Positions 32,175 to 43,108 of a stretch of 64,000 nt of DNA are shown one piece after another. The stretch is from Podospora bellae-mahoneyi (taxonomy: Eukaryota > Ascomycota > Sordariomycetes > Sordariales > Podosporaceae), in contig NC_085881.1 in assembly GCF_035222275.1 (NCBI RefSeq), positions 744,001 to 808,000 on the forward strand, written 5' to 3'. Position 1 is the first letter of the stretch; each line of letters starts with the position of its first letter. The notes beneath the pieces were generated by a model. That model was not told the origin of the DNA. It saw only the letters and a list, made by a program, of their open reading frames with translations, and did no database searches. Made by a program: the position numbers and the translations under genes.

Positions 32175-32624
32175 TTAAAGCAAAAAAGCAGCAACACCAC
32201 CCAAAACAACCATAGCTCCCGCCGCCTGCTTCCCAGCCGCTCCAGCAGTAACAGCAGGTGTCTCAGTAGGCACGTAAACAGGATAGGTCTTGGACCCAAT
32301 AATCGTCACAGTATCCGTGTGATGAGGCTTGGTATGCGGAGTGTAGACTGACTGAACAGACTGAACAGATACGACCGTCTTGTGGTGATGTTTGGTATGA
32401 TACTCCGTCTCGGTCTCGGTGTAGACGGATGGCTTGACATAAATCTTGGTCTTGTATTCGGTCTCAGTCTTGGTGGGCCTGTTCCAGGTGTGGGTGGTGG
32501 TCGTCTCGGTGTAGGGTGGGGTGTAAGTAGGCTTGATACGGGTGGTGGTGGTTTCTGTCTCTGGGCGGCCGGCGGCAACGAGGGAGGAGGCCATGAAGGC
32601 GCCGAGGAGAGAGAAGAGCTTCAT
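32175..32624 (-). CDS. Small secreted Thr-rich cell-wall protein, probably GPI-anchored
   Basis: A single exon of 149 aa. A signal peptide (FSLLGAFMASSLVAAG) is followed by a Thr/Glu/Tyr/His-rich body with short repeats of the type YTETETEYHTK and TTTTHTW, a poly-basic HHHK patch, a VQSVQSVY repeat, and a C-terminal small-residue hydrophobic tail (AAGAMVVLGGVAAFLL) as expected for GPI attachment. Such proteins are O-mannosylated components of the fungal wall. Individual function is unknown. Confidence 0.7.
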   Translation of the reverse strand: MKLFSLLGAFMASSLVAAGRPETETTTTRIKPTYTPPYTETTTTHTWNRPTKTETEYKTKIYVKPSVYTETETEYHTKHHHKTVVSVQSVQSVYTPHTKPHHTDTVTIIGSKTYPVYVPTETPAVTAGAAGKQAAGAMVVLGGVAAFLL

Positions 32625-34646
32625 CTTGGTGATGATATTAGAGTGGTAGATAATATGAGTGAAATTCAGAGTTTGACTGGTGTCAACAAACGAATGAAGT
32701 GATCAACTGACGGGCACTCGTGATGATGCAAGAGAAATCCCGGAACTCGGTTACCTTCAGGGGCAGGATTGGGTTATAAGCAACCGCCGGGCGATGTCAT
32801 GGCCGAATGCATCATCGAGAGAGGATGGCAGTAAACAAAGGAGAACGTCTAAGCCTGGTGGTGATGTGTACCCGGAAGCGTTAGCAAATCCCATGTTGAC
32901 GAGGCTGAGCTGGAAGAATAAAGAAACCTGTGTTTACATAGATGATGCAGCTCCATATTGACACTGGGGTAGGCCTCGGTTGCGCCATCCTTCACTTGAA
33001 CAACTGGATGATGTGTTTGCCCCTACCTACCTATGTAAAAGGTCAGAGGCAACCCAAGACAAGCCGGCGCGGTGTTCCCCGGTTATGAGAGTCAGTGTGG
33101 GCGGAATGTTTCTCGTGGCTTCGCGGGTCCTGCTACATACATTCCTGAGTTCACCAGGTAAGTAACCCACGACATCGATGCGGTCAAAACGCCCCGAATC
33201 CGTCACGGACAAAATTCCAGAATGAAAGTTGAAGCCTGTAAACTCAGTTAGCTAGTCGTGTAATTATGATCTGACCGGAAACGGCTGCAGTTAACTGTAC
33301 CAGCCTGAAGTCCATTTCCGGACGTTGTGCAGAAACGTAGAGAAGAGTGAGAGTCGGGAGAGTGTCGTAGGGAGGCAACCATGGTAGCTGTTACCATGTC
33401 CCGTATTTACACCCCCCAAAGGGCGGGCATTTTGGTTGGTCTTTTAATACAAACGATACTATTGCAATGTAAGAGAAAATGAGGGCGGCACACGAGGTCG
33501 CTCATGATCAAATACCAAAAAGGCATTCAAGCTACCCCCAACCTCGAACTTTCAGGCAGCGGGAAATACTACTCTCGAGTTACCTTTGCTCCTTCCCCGA
33601 GAGTCACGTACTTAAAGCAGGCGTCCTCTATCATGATCCTGCCTACTGTGATCTGTCAATTCTCTCGACGTCACGAGTGGCTCAAGCTTCATCGGGTAGT
33701 CCCGACATTCCATCCACGCTGCCGGAAGCAGCAGTGTCATACAATATTCTTGTTGCTCTTTGTTGGTCAAAATAGACGGAATTCCCATCAGCTGAGCGCA
33801 TTGTCATCAACAATGCTTAGTTTTCAGCACGCCTTAACTTATACCAACCTTAACCCGAGCACCAGCTACAGCAGTTTTCCATCATCAATGTTTCACTCAT
33901 TGAGCGAAGCTCTAAATCATAGTAAGGATAGCTATAGATGGAACTTTGCTCTGCATACTGTAACTGAAATCGTCAAAGGGCGGTATTTGAGAAAGAGTCT
34001 CGTTCCTGCCTTCTATAGGTAACTACATTCAAAGTCTTGTTCTCCTAAGTAGCAACACGATACACATTTATCACGCCGCTATTATAATAAGATGATATAT
34101 ATATGCCGCTGATAGACGTTTAGTATCTATGTAACTCTGCTTCTATAGAGCATTTGCGTAAGATACTGTCACAGTTAACCCAACGGCAGGTCGCGCAGTG
34201 TGTGGGCGCGGGGCGTCCCCAGCCAATCATTAAGGAAGATAGGAGGCAACCAATCAAGAGCTGGCCAGAAGTGCTATGGCGCCAAGAGGCCTGAGCAGTC
34301 TGCAAGATGCAAGATGCTACGGGTGATCGAAGGCATAGCACGACGAGCACTTTGCAGGATGCAATGTGCTAGGAGTGATCGGGGCCATAGCAGGGCGAGC
34401 ACCTCAGGGTCCCGAGGTCTATATATACGGAGGAACTGGCTGGTGTAGATAGACAGTTCCGCAGTATGCAATACAAGTCACAATCGTGGTATCTTAACTA
34501 TTGTGATTGAGACAAGCCAATTGTTGTACACTGTTTAGCTGTACCGAACCAGGATTGTTCAGAAGTGCCTTCAACCAGTATCCCTTTCAGAGGTTCTGGA
34601 TAGGGGTTCGTCATAGATACCCCTTTGTTGAAGTAGCTCTGAATAG

Positions 34647-34682
<36 letters not shown>

Positions 34683-35576
34683 GCTAAGTTATAAATATCT
34701 TTTAAAATACTCTTTTGATCTGATCTTTCTTCACCGTATTTCCAAGCTCGTATAGTCATCAATCCTAGCTGTTTATGTCTCAATACCTAATCCCAGCATC
34801 TTTCTGTCTAAATAATCAGCTAACTCCAGCTCTCACTATTAAAGCTATATACAATAAAGGCTGAAACTACTTATTGTCTTTAAAATGCTTATATTATAGT
34901 TTAAAAAACTCGGATCAAGCATTCAAGAGCGAGATTAACATACATAAATTTTTATACCGGATGTGATGGCATATAGCCGAAAGCAGGATACTGGGTTAGG
35001 GTTGGAAGGACCATGGCTGAGGACGAGGGCTGAGGACAGGACTGCAGCCAATAGGAGAGCAGGAAGAAGGACTACAGGCCAGGTGGGGCAACAGGCAGGG
35101 CATGGATATTTGGGATAGCGAGCAAGCCTACCACACTTTACTTTTCATTTCTTCTTCATCTCATAATTACTTTAGCTACGGAATACTATATTGGCCTTGA
35201 CTTGTAGAACCTCAGCTTCGTAACAATTGTTTTTATATCTTGCGTTGCGCCTCGGCACTTTGGTTTTTTTTTTTTTTTTTTGGAGAAAAAATTTCCTTAT
35301 TATAATCCAAGCTTTGTTTCTACTAATCCAAGCATATTATATCCAAAAGCTATCCTCAACACGCTAGGACAAAAGGGATTAAGAAGCTTAAATTATCGAC
35401 ATAGAAAGTTTAGATTATAAACTGCAAAAGCTGAGCCTAAGTTTGGATCACAGCTAAAAGAGTTTGGATTGAGTACTAAAATTCTAAAGCAAAAAGTCCC
35501 CTGCAGTGTGTAACATGTATAAAAAGCGAAAGATGCGTGCGGTGTGGTGTGTAGCATACACAAAAAGCAAAAGATA
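32625..35576. other. Gene-free island with repeats
   Basis: No coding region is supported. A (AT)n tract lies at 34656-34682. A partial duplication of about 50 nt (GATGC...GGTGATCG...GCATAGCA...CGAGCAC, then its copy) lies at about 34300-34405 before a TATATATA box. Short family-A repeat units occur at 34755-34830 and 35295-35475, and a T17-type run at about 35263-35280. An LTR-like segment is listed separately. Confidence 0.45.
34962..35225. repeat. LTR-like segment (possible solo LTR)
   Basis: A 264-bp GC-richer segment starting TGTGATGGC and ending CGTAACA (TG...CA, with imperfect inverted ends) inside AT-rich sequence. No target-site duplication is visible (flanks CCGGA and ATTGT) and no internal retrotransposon coding is nearby, so the call is weak. 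Confidence 0.25.
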
Positions 35577-35695
35577 GGGGCCACCCGGGGATTGAACCCG
35601 GGACCTCTCGCAAGCTAATATTCTGAGAAGAATTTTCACTTTGTAAACATCAGGGTGAGCCCTAAGCGAGAATCATACCACTAGACCAGCGGCCC
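35577..35695 (-). tRNA. tRNA-Pro (anticodon AGG) with 47-nt intron
   Basis: On the minus strand the acceptor stem GGGCCGC pairs with GTGGCCC (one G-U) and the discriminator base is C. The D arm carries TGGTCTAGTGGTA. The anticodon stem is CTCGC/GCGAG with loop TTAGGG...T (anticodon AGG), and the T arm is CCCGG GTTCAATC CCGGG-like with a consensus B box. The intron (35659-35613) sits one base 3' of the anticodon, the standard eukaryotic nuclear position. Confidence 0.93.
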
Positions 35696-35878
35696 TGTTT
35701 TCACATCATTTCAGATGTGGATATCTCTCGGTGGCAGAAGCTCCAGCTAAGTAGCGCCACCCTGCCAGCTCCGTTCCTGGCATGATTCAACTCCTAACCC
35801 CAATTCATAACTCCAACTATTCACCACAGTGATACCTTCCAGCTTTGGCGTCAATGGATGCAAAATCTGGTGTGAGGT

Positions 35879-37398
35879 TTACAAATCCTTTGTGTCTTCG
35901 TCTGCAGGGGGGTCAATGTCGAGGACGCTCAGGGGGCTGTTATGCATCAGTCAAACATCCACGTAAAGGCAAAAAATAGCAGACCTACCCCTTCTTGACC
36001 ATGATACTCATAATCTCAAATAGCGCATCCGCAGCCGCCATCGTGGTGTGCTCAGCGTTGGTATCATAGGCGGGCTGTTATCACACCCCCTTGTCAGCCA
36101 TCATCATCTCTCCCTAACCCGCCCTTTCACCACAGCCGTATCAAGAAGGAACTCACAGCAACCTCAACAATATCCGCCCCCACCAAATTCACCCCCTCCA
36201 ACCCCCTCAAAATAGTCCTCAACTCCCTCGTGCTCCAACCCCCCGTCTCGGGCGTGCCCGTGGCAGGCGCAAAAGCCGGATCAAGCGTATCAATATCCAG
36301 GCTCAAATAAACAGGGTTCTTCGTCCCGACCCGTTCCCTTATCTTCTTGATGATTCCCTCCGTCCCTATAGTGTCAATCTCCCTCGCCTCCACAATCTCG
36401 AAGCCGCAATAGCCATCGTTCTCATAATCACTCGGCCCCGAAAGAGTTGTGCGGATTCCCGCGTGGATGTTTGTGTCGTTTCTCAAAAGGCCCTCCTGTG
36501 CCGCGTGGTAGAAATACGTTCCGTGGTTGATGGAGGCCGTTTCCGAAGGCGAGCCGCCGAATACCTTTGGCTTCCAGGTGTCGAGGTGGGAGTCAAAGTG
36601 GATGACTGTCACAGGGCCGTAGGCGCGATTAATAGAACGTAAAAGGGGGAGTGTGATGGTGTGGTCGCCTCCAAGGGTGATCACTCTCGGGAGGGTCTTG
36701 CCTTTGAGGGAGGGGCCGGGTTTGGTGGCGTCCGTGGTTGGGGGGCGGGAGAGGATGGAGAAGTGGCCGTTTTCGATTTGGTGGAGGGCGTAGGTGTTGT
36801 CGTAGGATGTCACCGGGATGTCACCGCAGTCTATGACTTTGGCCCAGGAGTTGAAGGGGTTCGTGTCGAGGGGGACGTTGTAGCCGCCGCTAGAAGGGGG
36901 CTGTCAGTCGGTGTGGATGGTAGAGGTGAGGAGGGTTACACATACTAGAGGTTGAGCCTTCTTGAACCCTGCCGGATGCCAGAGGGGCCGAACCTAGCGC
37001 CGGGACGGTAGGACGTGCCTGTGTCGAAGGGAGCGCCTTGTTTATTTATGCTTATTAGCCTGGCTGCCTGACGTTGTGTATCCAGGCGATTGATTGTTGT
37101 GTAACAGACGTACCAATGAAAGCGATGTCATAGTCAATGTCCTTGTGAAAGAGACAAGGAAGATAAGGAAGGCGCCCAAAGGTTGAGATGCCAGAGAAGA
37201 CAGAGTCCGCCTGTGAGATGTGTTAGCCAAAAAGACATGGACGATCTCTAGATGACTGACCTGAGTCCCTCCATCGCCTGGCAAGGTGTTGTACCACAGA
37301 GATTTGTGAGGCCCCGCCATGTTCTTTTGATGCTCATGGTCACCATGTGCCAGAACGGCAGCTGTAAGCCACAGGGCGAGCAGACCATGAGTTGCCAT
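35879..37398 (-). CDS. Agmatinase-type ureohydrolase with signal peptide
   Basis: Six exons (37398-37261, 37210-37114, 37036-36946, 36889-36157, 36074-35989, 35936-35879) encode 400 aa; all five junctions keep frame and rebuild family motifs, for example DYDIAFIGAPFDTGTSYRPG. Manganese ligands of the arginase/agmatinase fold are present: GGDHT (His185), HFDSHLD (Asp208, His210, Asp212) and SLDIDTLDP (Asp307, Asp309). The family hydrolyses guanidino compounds (agmatine to putrescine plus urea, or similar). The N-terminus MATHGLLALWLTAAVLAHGDHEHQ looks like a cleavable signal peptide followed by a His-rich segment, so the enzyme is probably secreted or vacuolar. That is unlike bacterial agmatinases but known in fungal homologues. 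The substrate is not proven. Confidence 0.9.
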
Positions 37399-39709
37399 AA
37401 TGTCGATTTGTGAGTTCGATATGTGATATGATACAGACACCGGAGCAGCGAAATATGGCCAAGGCATCACTCCTTTTATGGTCCAGCGCACCTTTCCCCT
37501 CGGCCTGGGACTCTGCGAGCCATCGACCAACAATCGTCACCACTTGCAGCAGCCCAATTCCCTTGAAGCACCTCTCCGGCCTTATCACAGATAATGACAT
37601 GCCTCAAACTCCCCTAAGCCCATTTCACTGGACGTCCTTCCAGGAACCACCACTGCATGTCATCTCAACGGTTCTCGTTAGGTAACGGTCGTACCATCAT
37701 CTCAGTGGAAGCATCACGTCCCATCTCATGCGGGAGCGACAGGAGAGATAAAGCAGAGCGTGTAGAGCATGTTCCCGACTGGGACTGCAGCAGACAGTAC
37801 ACCAATTATAAGGCTTTATCGATGCTGCAATGGCAAGCTCGTCGATTTCTCGGAATCCCACACTCTGGACGTTGGATAATTCGACCACTAATGGAATCTC
37901 TTTTATTTGAAGCGATCGAGACCCGGGAATGTGGGGCTACCGTTCCAGTGCAAATGACATCAAAGGTCTGGAGCGGGGGAACTGGTCCATGGGGGATTGG
38001 ACATAGATAGCCGTTGGGAGTGGGATGTTGCTATCTCGGAGACGTATGTATGTATAAGTGCAGATGCCCCCTTTGGTGGCGATGTGGTCATTGGTCTTTA
38101 TTTCTCATAGCTTCGGTGGCACGCAGGTCCTATTCGCTGCTCAGATATGGTGACATTTGATCGAGGAGATAAGAGCGAGGTATGGAATTGTGTGAGTTTT
38201 GAATTTCTTACAAATTTATTTCCGAGTCGGAGATATGTGGTCATCTCATTCAAACATATAATAGAGCCCATGGACAGCTTTGTCTCGACTCCTGGTCTTG
38301 TCTCCCCATCCACACACTTGTTACGATGCGGGATCCCCCCTTGTGGTCGACGGAAGAAAGAACACCTGAAAGGACCCTGCACTCAAAGACGTTTCAAGCC
38401 CAACACGTGGTTCCCGAGACATGGAGCAAAAGAAGGCCATTGTTGTCCAGGGATGACACTTGTTGAACCCAGGAAACGGCCGAAGGCAAAGAGTACGAGA
38501 AGAAGAAAGAGAAGAAGGAGAAAACAACCGCCGGGCTGACTCGGGCTGGAACGGCTGGTGAGGTCACCGTCTTCACCATGGTTGAGGCGATCTCATTCGT
38601 CCCGTTCATCCTGCGGCCAGTGGGACCACTTCCGGTGCGTAGGGCAGTTTCTTGCGCTGATTCGGCCGGTGCCCTGTTTTCGCTGCAGAGTGAGCGGGGC
38701 CGTGAGCCGGCTCCTGAAAAAGTGCAGCTAAAAACGACTGATGCAGCAGTCGGTCGTGTCCCACATCAGAAGCTGCCGTGCTGCGGCAGGACAGCGCAAC
38801 GGATGGCCACTGGATAGCACTGCGTTTCTGCCTGCCCGGATCCGCTTTGGGAGAGGCCATTTCATGCATTGATAAGGATACGTTAACGTTGTTGCTGGAT
38901 ATTGGGCAGAGCCAGAGAGAACCAAGAATGGAAATGGACAATGCAATTCTAGCTGAATGAGATGCAAATCGTCATCGAGGTCGAGACAAGACTTCCAGAC
39001 TGGGCGGGGAGTGGAGCTCTTGTTCTCCTTGTTCCCCGCCGTGGGAAAGGCTTGGCAGGGAAGTTAGGGATTCTCAGCGCGGGCTCAAGCTAGGGGTACC
39101 CTCCTCTCGTTCCCAGCCCGCCTATTTTGAGGTGCATTAAAGACCGGGCCAATCACAAGAAAAAACCCCTCGAACAGGACAGTTGAATGGGGATGGACCA
39201 AATGGACTTGGAAGAAGATGCTCTTCTTCAGCGTGCATTTACATTGCATTTCCCTCCATTCATCACTCTCTCTTTCTAGACAGACACTATCGAGCACGCG
39301 CTGCTTCCCCCGGTCCCGTCCTTGATCATATGCTCCGCCCAGGTGTCCCTCCTTCTCACTCACGCTGTGTCTCGAGGTGATTCGCTCTTTGCGTGAACAA
39401 GGAAGGTCCTGAACCTGCCACTTGTCGATGTCTCACACAGGTCGCTGCCATCTGCCTCTATCCAGGACGCTGTCCTCCGGCCGCAACTTTCCTTCTGTGA
39501 TACCTCGCCCAGCAGCTTCGCCGAGAGGAACCCTGCGTGGCGCATTCTTTTTCCAACAGTGAAATCACTCGCCGCCACCGCAGTACATTTCCAACAACGA
39601 CGTAAGCAAATCATCAAACATGATGCCAATCTCTCTCCTTTGACTCTTTTCTTCCAACAACTCGTTCACCCCTCCAGACCATCGCCGGACAAGCCGCCTT
39701 TCTTCTCCG
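37399..39709. other. Gene-free stretch between divergent genes
   Basis: It contains the promoter of the agmatinase gene and, from about 39250 on, a pyrimidine-rich leader of the 1132-aa gene. No supported coding region; a Lys/Arg-rich chance frame lies at 38147-38539. Confidence 0.45.
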
Positions 39710-42700
39710 ATGACGGTAGACGGCCGGGGACCTGCGCTCCCCGTTATGGGTTTGTCCCAGGTTGACCAGGCTTTTGGCTTGGAAGCGGACCGCCTCAAAA
39801 ACCAGCCGCGCATGTTCAAGAGGCACAAGGTTCTGCCACACCCACGCAAAGAGGCCGTTGTGGGAGTAACAGACTTGCAAGTTCAACGGTCGCGATCGCG
39901 TTCCGGGCCAGAAAAGCATGTCGAGACCGAACCTCCGCTGTCGCAAACCGGTATCTCCCCGGCGAGTCAACGACCTCGTCAGCAAGAGCTCCACGTACCA
40001 AGACAGCGACGAGGAAGGGGTCCTGAACCGCCACCAACGCCACCAGCGCATTCACGAACCTCATCAACGAGTCATCCCGTTGACCCATCCAGCGACGAGC
40101 CGGATGACGCTGAAAGCCCGGCGCAAAGCATAGAGACGGTCCAGCCGCAGTCTCCAGCTACCCCTCCTAATCCACAGACACCTCTCACGCCCGAAATAAC
40201 ACCCCCAGGTCCGGCTGAGTCTCAGCTCAGGGCACGACCTCCGCTTTATGATCGACTCCAGTCGAAAATCACCACCGAGTCGAGCTTCCAGTCGTATAGA
40301 ACCGCGCCAGAGGTTCCTCTGACGTCTCCTGATGAGGAGGACGGCAGGTCATCGCTCCTGAGACCGGCGCTATCATCAGCCCAGACATCTCGGAGCACTG
40401 TCAGGCAGTTGAAGGCGGATGGGAAAGAGAAGGTTCAGCCCGTGGGCTTGGGGCTTGGGCTCGAGTCGGGTGAGAAGGAAGCCGAGGCTCCAAATAAAAC
40501 CAGGGAATTTGAGAAATTTGATGGAGGGTGGACATGCGAGAATGGTGAGGTGGCAGAGGAATGGAACGCAACTCGCATGAGGAATGTGTCGATAAGAAAG
40601 CGAAAGGTATCAGCGCAAAAAAGGGAGGATCACAACAACAACGAGGTCCTTGAGGACTCGACTGTGTCTGCAACAAACGCCACCAAAGCGCTGCGCTCTG
40701 TATCGCTACAGGACAGCCCGACGACCTATCCTGCACGCAGAGTCGTCTCAGATCGGGTGCCGAATCGCGGACCGCCGTCCATGTCCGAATCTTCGATAGG
40801 CTCTGACGCGAAGCGCTCCTCCATCATGTCCAATAGGTCGACAACTTCCACTGTGGTCGACCACCCCGATGCAGCCCCTCGGCGGCGGAAGACGCTACGA
40901 CACATGAAGAAGCAGATTGACTTGCGCGACTCCAGCTCCGAGCTTTCACCTGCCAGTTCAGCGCCTACATCTACGTCGGCAGCCGTGGAAGAACCACGTA
41001 GGGGACCTCTGCCAGCTTCGAGACTAGGAGACACTGGGCGAGATAGCCATGCGTCTATGGCTACTTTGAGCTCAATTTCGAGTCACAAAGCTCGGCGAGA
41101 GGCCTGGAAAGCGGGCGCGATTGCGGTTGCCATTGTGCCCGAACGTCGATCGTCGATCAAGTCCAACAAGTCCAACACTGCAAGAACCCCGTCTTTGAGG
41201 TCAACAAGCACGAGGCGATCCCAGCGAAGCCAGAGTCTCAGCTCTGCACCGCAATCACGTACATCCAAGAGCGTTGAGCGAGTTCCTATCTTTGATCGAC
41301 CACAACGCCGAGGTAGAGCTCACTCCGAATCAGATGGAGGTAGAAGTGCTGGAGATGAGCGGACGATCGATTTTCCTCCTGTGATACCGAAGCGGTCGTC
41401 TTCTCTCTCGGCCCCTACGAGTAGGAATGCTTCTAGAAGTGGCTCGCTTACGGCAGAGAGCCTCAAGGCGCACAACGCCATCCAGGCACAGCATCAAGAA
41501 CTGCAAAAGGCTAGCCGGGAGCTCAATAAGCTTGTAAACCAGCACGCGGAGAGTAATGAGAGGGTCAGAGAGCAAAGGGTGGGGCTGCAACATCCCCCTG
41601 AGCTGAAGATTGTCACCAAGTCTCCGCAGCCCGAAGTCACAATCCAGCAGGTTCTGCCGGAACAGCGTGCTGAGAGTAGAAAGACTGTGTCAAGCCCAGA
41701 CCACGAAGGGGATGACCATCACCTTTCCGTGGATCGGTACGGTGACCCGTTGTTTGAAAAGCGGCTCTCTGCCCAGAACACCCCCTTTTCCATCGCTTCA
41801 GTCGAGACGGCGGGCACTTCTCACGCTGAAGTCTCGGAGGCCATGGCGGTTAATATCTACCCGCACCAGAGCAAGTCTGTCGTGCTGGTCGACCACTCAG
41901 CCAAGCCTTCCGAGAGCTCCTCGCTCGAGAATCCTGTCATAATCGCAGAACCAGCCACACCACCCCAGAAGCGGTTTTCTTTTGAAGAAGTCGTGGACTC
42001 ACCGTTGCGAAACCCGCGAGCCCCTCCCGAGCCACCTCGTCCGCCAGTCATCAACTTCATCCCGGCTACTCCCTCGGGCTTGACGCCCATGACGGAAAGG
42101 CAGAAGATGCTGGGGAACTACTTTGAGGTGAATGGTGAGGGTGAAAAGCCAAAGCGTAGCCAGTCGCTGCTTCGGCGTGCCTTGACTGGGGGGCGGAAGA
42201 AGCCGGTTGGTGATCAGTATGGTCCTTCACCGTCCCGCCCAGGGTTGATAACTAGGACTTTCTCCCTTGGCCGTCACGAATCCAAACCGCAGCGGCCGAG
42301 TCTCAAGCGCCGCCGTAGTACGGATGATCATCCCAGGGATGAGCACCTTCTCCACCCCTTTTGGCGACCTGCCTACGCGGAAGACTCGATGTCCGATTCT
42401 GAATCCGACCCAGACGAAGACTATTATGAGGAGAGGGGAAGAAGGTACAAGTACCCGCTTATTGACAACCGCCCTGGTGGTGCTCCTGCTAGAAGAAGGA
42501 GTTTGAGCCAGCGTCTCAAGCGGACGTTTGCGATTTTGCCGGTGCAGGATAAACACCAGGATGATGGGTACGAGGATGATTACTATGCTGTTGCTGCCGG
42601 GTCGGGGCCAAATGGCGAGGTTGACCGGAGAACGATTAGGAGGACGCCATCGGGGAATCTGAGGGTTATGCGCTTTCGGAAGTCGTTGGAGTCGCTTAGG

Positions 42701-43108
42701 CCGGTGACGGCGCCGGAACAGCAGCAGCAGGTGTCGAGGCCGCCGGTTACACGGATTGGGAGGCCGCTGCAGGGGTTGGTGAGACGGTTGTCGAGGGGAC
42801 GGTCACAGGAGAGGCCGGTGGGGATCGGGGTTGGATCATCATTGGTGGGTGGGAGTGCTGGGGAGGAGAAGGGGGGCTGGGTGGATAGGATGAATTTGGG
42901 GAGGAGGTTGAGCGAGAAGCGGAGGGAGAAAAGGACGGAGGAGTTGAGGAAGATGATTTCGAGGCCGAGGGAGGTGAGGGATGGGGTGGGGGATGTGATT
43001 AGACGGATGAGTTGGGTTGAGGAGCAGAGGGAAAGGGAGAGGGGGGGTGGTTGTGGGATGGGGATGGGGGGAGATAAGGGGAGGGCGGGAAGGATGACGA
43101 CTTATTGA
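39710..43108 (+). CDS. Large disordered basic/serine-rich protein, 1132 aa
   Basis: One long exon from ATG 39710 to TGA. Composition is Ser/Pro/Arg/Glu-rich with many RRxS-type basophilic kinase sites and little predicted globular structure. Recognisable segments are: a Pro/Thr-rich N-terminal third; ERRSSIKSNKSNTARTPSLR (about residues 480-500); a short coiled coil (AHNAIQAQHQELQKASRELN, about 587-606); a conserved-looking block MTERQKMLGNYFEVNGE (about 794-810); an acidic patch (DSESDPDEDYYEERG, about 900); and a Gly/Arg-rich end. No catalytic domain is recognised. It may be a cortical or signalling scaffold; this is only a guess from composition. An upstream intron in the leader is possible. 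Confidence 0.75.
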   Translation: MTVDGRGPALPVMGLSQVDQAFGLEADRLKNQPRMFKRHKVLPHPRKEAVVGVTDLQVQRSRSRSGPEKHVETEPPLSQTGISPASQRPRQQELHVPRQRRGRGPEPPPTPPAHSRTSSTSHPVDPSSDEPDDAESPAQSIETVQPQSPATPPNPQTPLTPEITPPGPAESQLRARPPLYDRLQSKITTESSFQSYRTAPEVPLTSPDEEDGRSSLLRPALSSAQTSRSTVRQLKADGKEKVQPVGLGLGLESGEKEAEAPNKTREFEKFDGGWTCENGEVAEEWNATRMRNVSIRKRKVSAQKREDHNNNEVLEDSTVSATNATKALRSVSLQDSPTTYPARRVVSDRVPNRGPPSMSESSIGSDAKRSSIMSNRSTTSTVVDHPDAAPRRRKTLRHMKKQIDLRDSSSELSPASSAPTSTSAAVEEPRRGPLPASRLGDTGRDSHASMATLSSISSHKARREAWKAGAIAVAIVPERRSSIKSNKSNTARTPSLRSTSTRRSQRSQSLSSAPQSRTSKSVERVPIFDRPQRRGRAHSESDGGRSAGDERTIDFPPVIPKRSSSLSAPTSRNASRSGSLTAESLKAHNAIQAQHQELQKASRELNKLVNQHAESNERVREQRVGLQHPPELKIVTKSPQPEVTIQQVLPEQRAESRKTVSSPDHEGDDHHLSVDRYGDPLFEKRLSAQNTPFSIASVETAGTSHAEVSEAMAVNIYPHQSKSVVLVDHSAKPSESSSLENPVIIAEPATPPQKRFSFEEVVDSPLRNPRAPPEPPRPPVINFIPATPSGLTPMTERQKMLGNYFEVNGEGEKPKRSQSLLRRALTGGRKKPVGDQYGPSPSRPGLITRTFSLGRHESKPQRPSLKRRRSTDDHPRDEHLLHPFWRPAYAEDSMSDSESDPDEDYYEERGRRYKYPLIDNRPGGAPARRRSLSQRLKRTFAILPVQDKHQDDGYEDDYYAVAAGSGPNGEVDRRTIRRTPSGNLRVMRFRKSLESLRPVTAPEQQQQVSRPPVTRIGRPLQGLVRRLSRGRSQERPVGIGVGSSLVGGSAGEEKGGWVDRMNLGRRLSEKRREKRTEELRKMISRPREVRDGVGDVIRRMSWVEEQRERERGGGCGMGMGGDKGRAGRMTTY

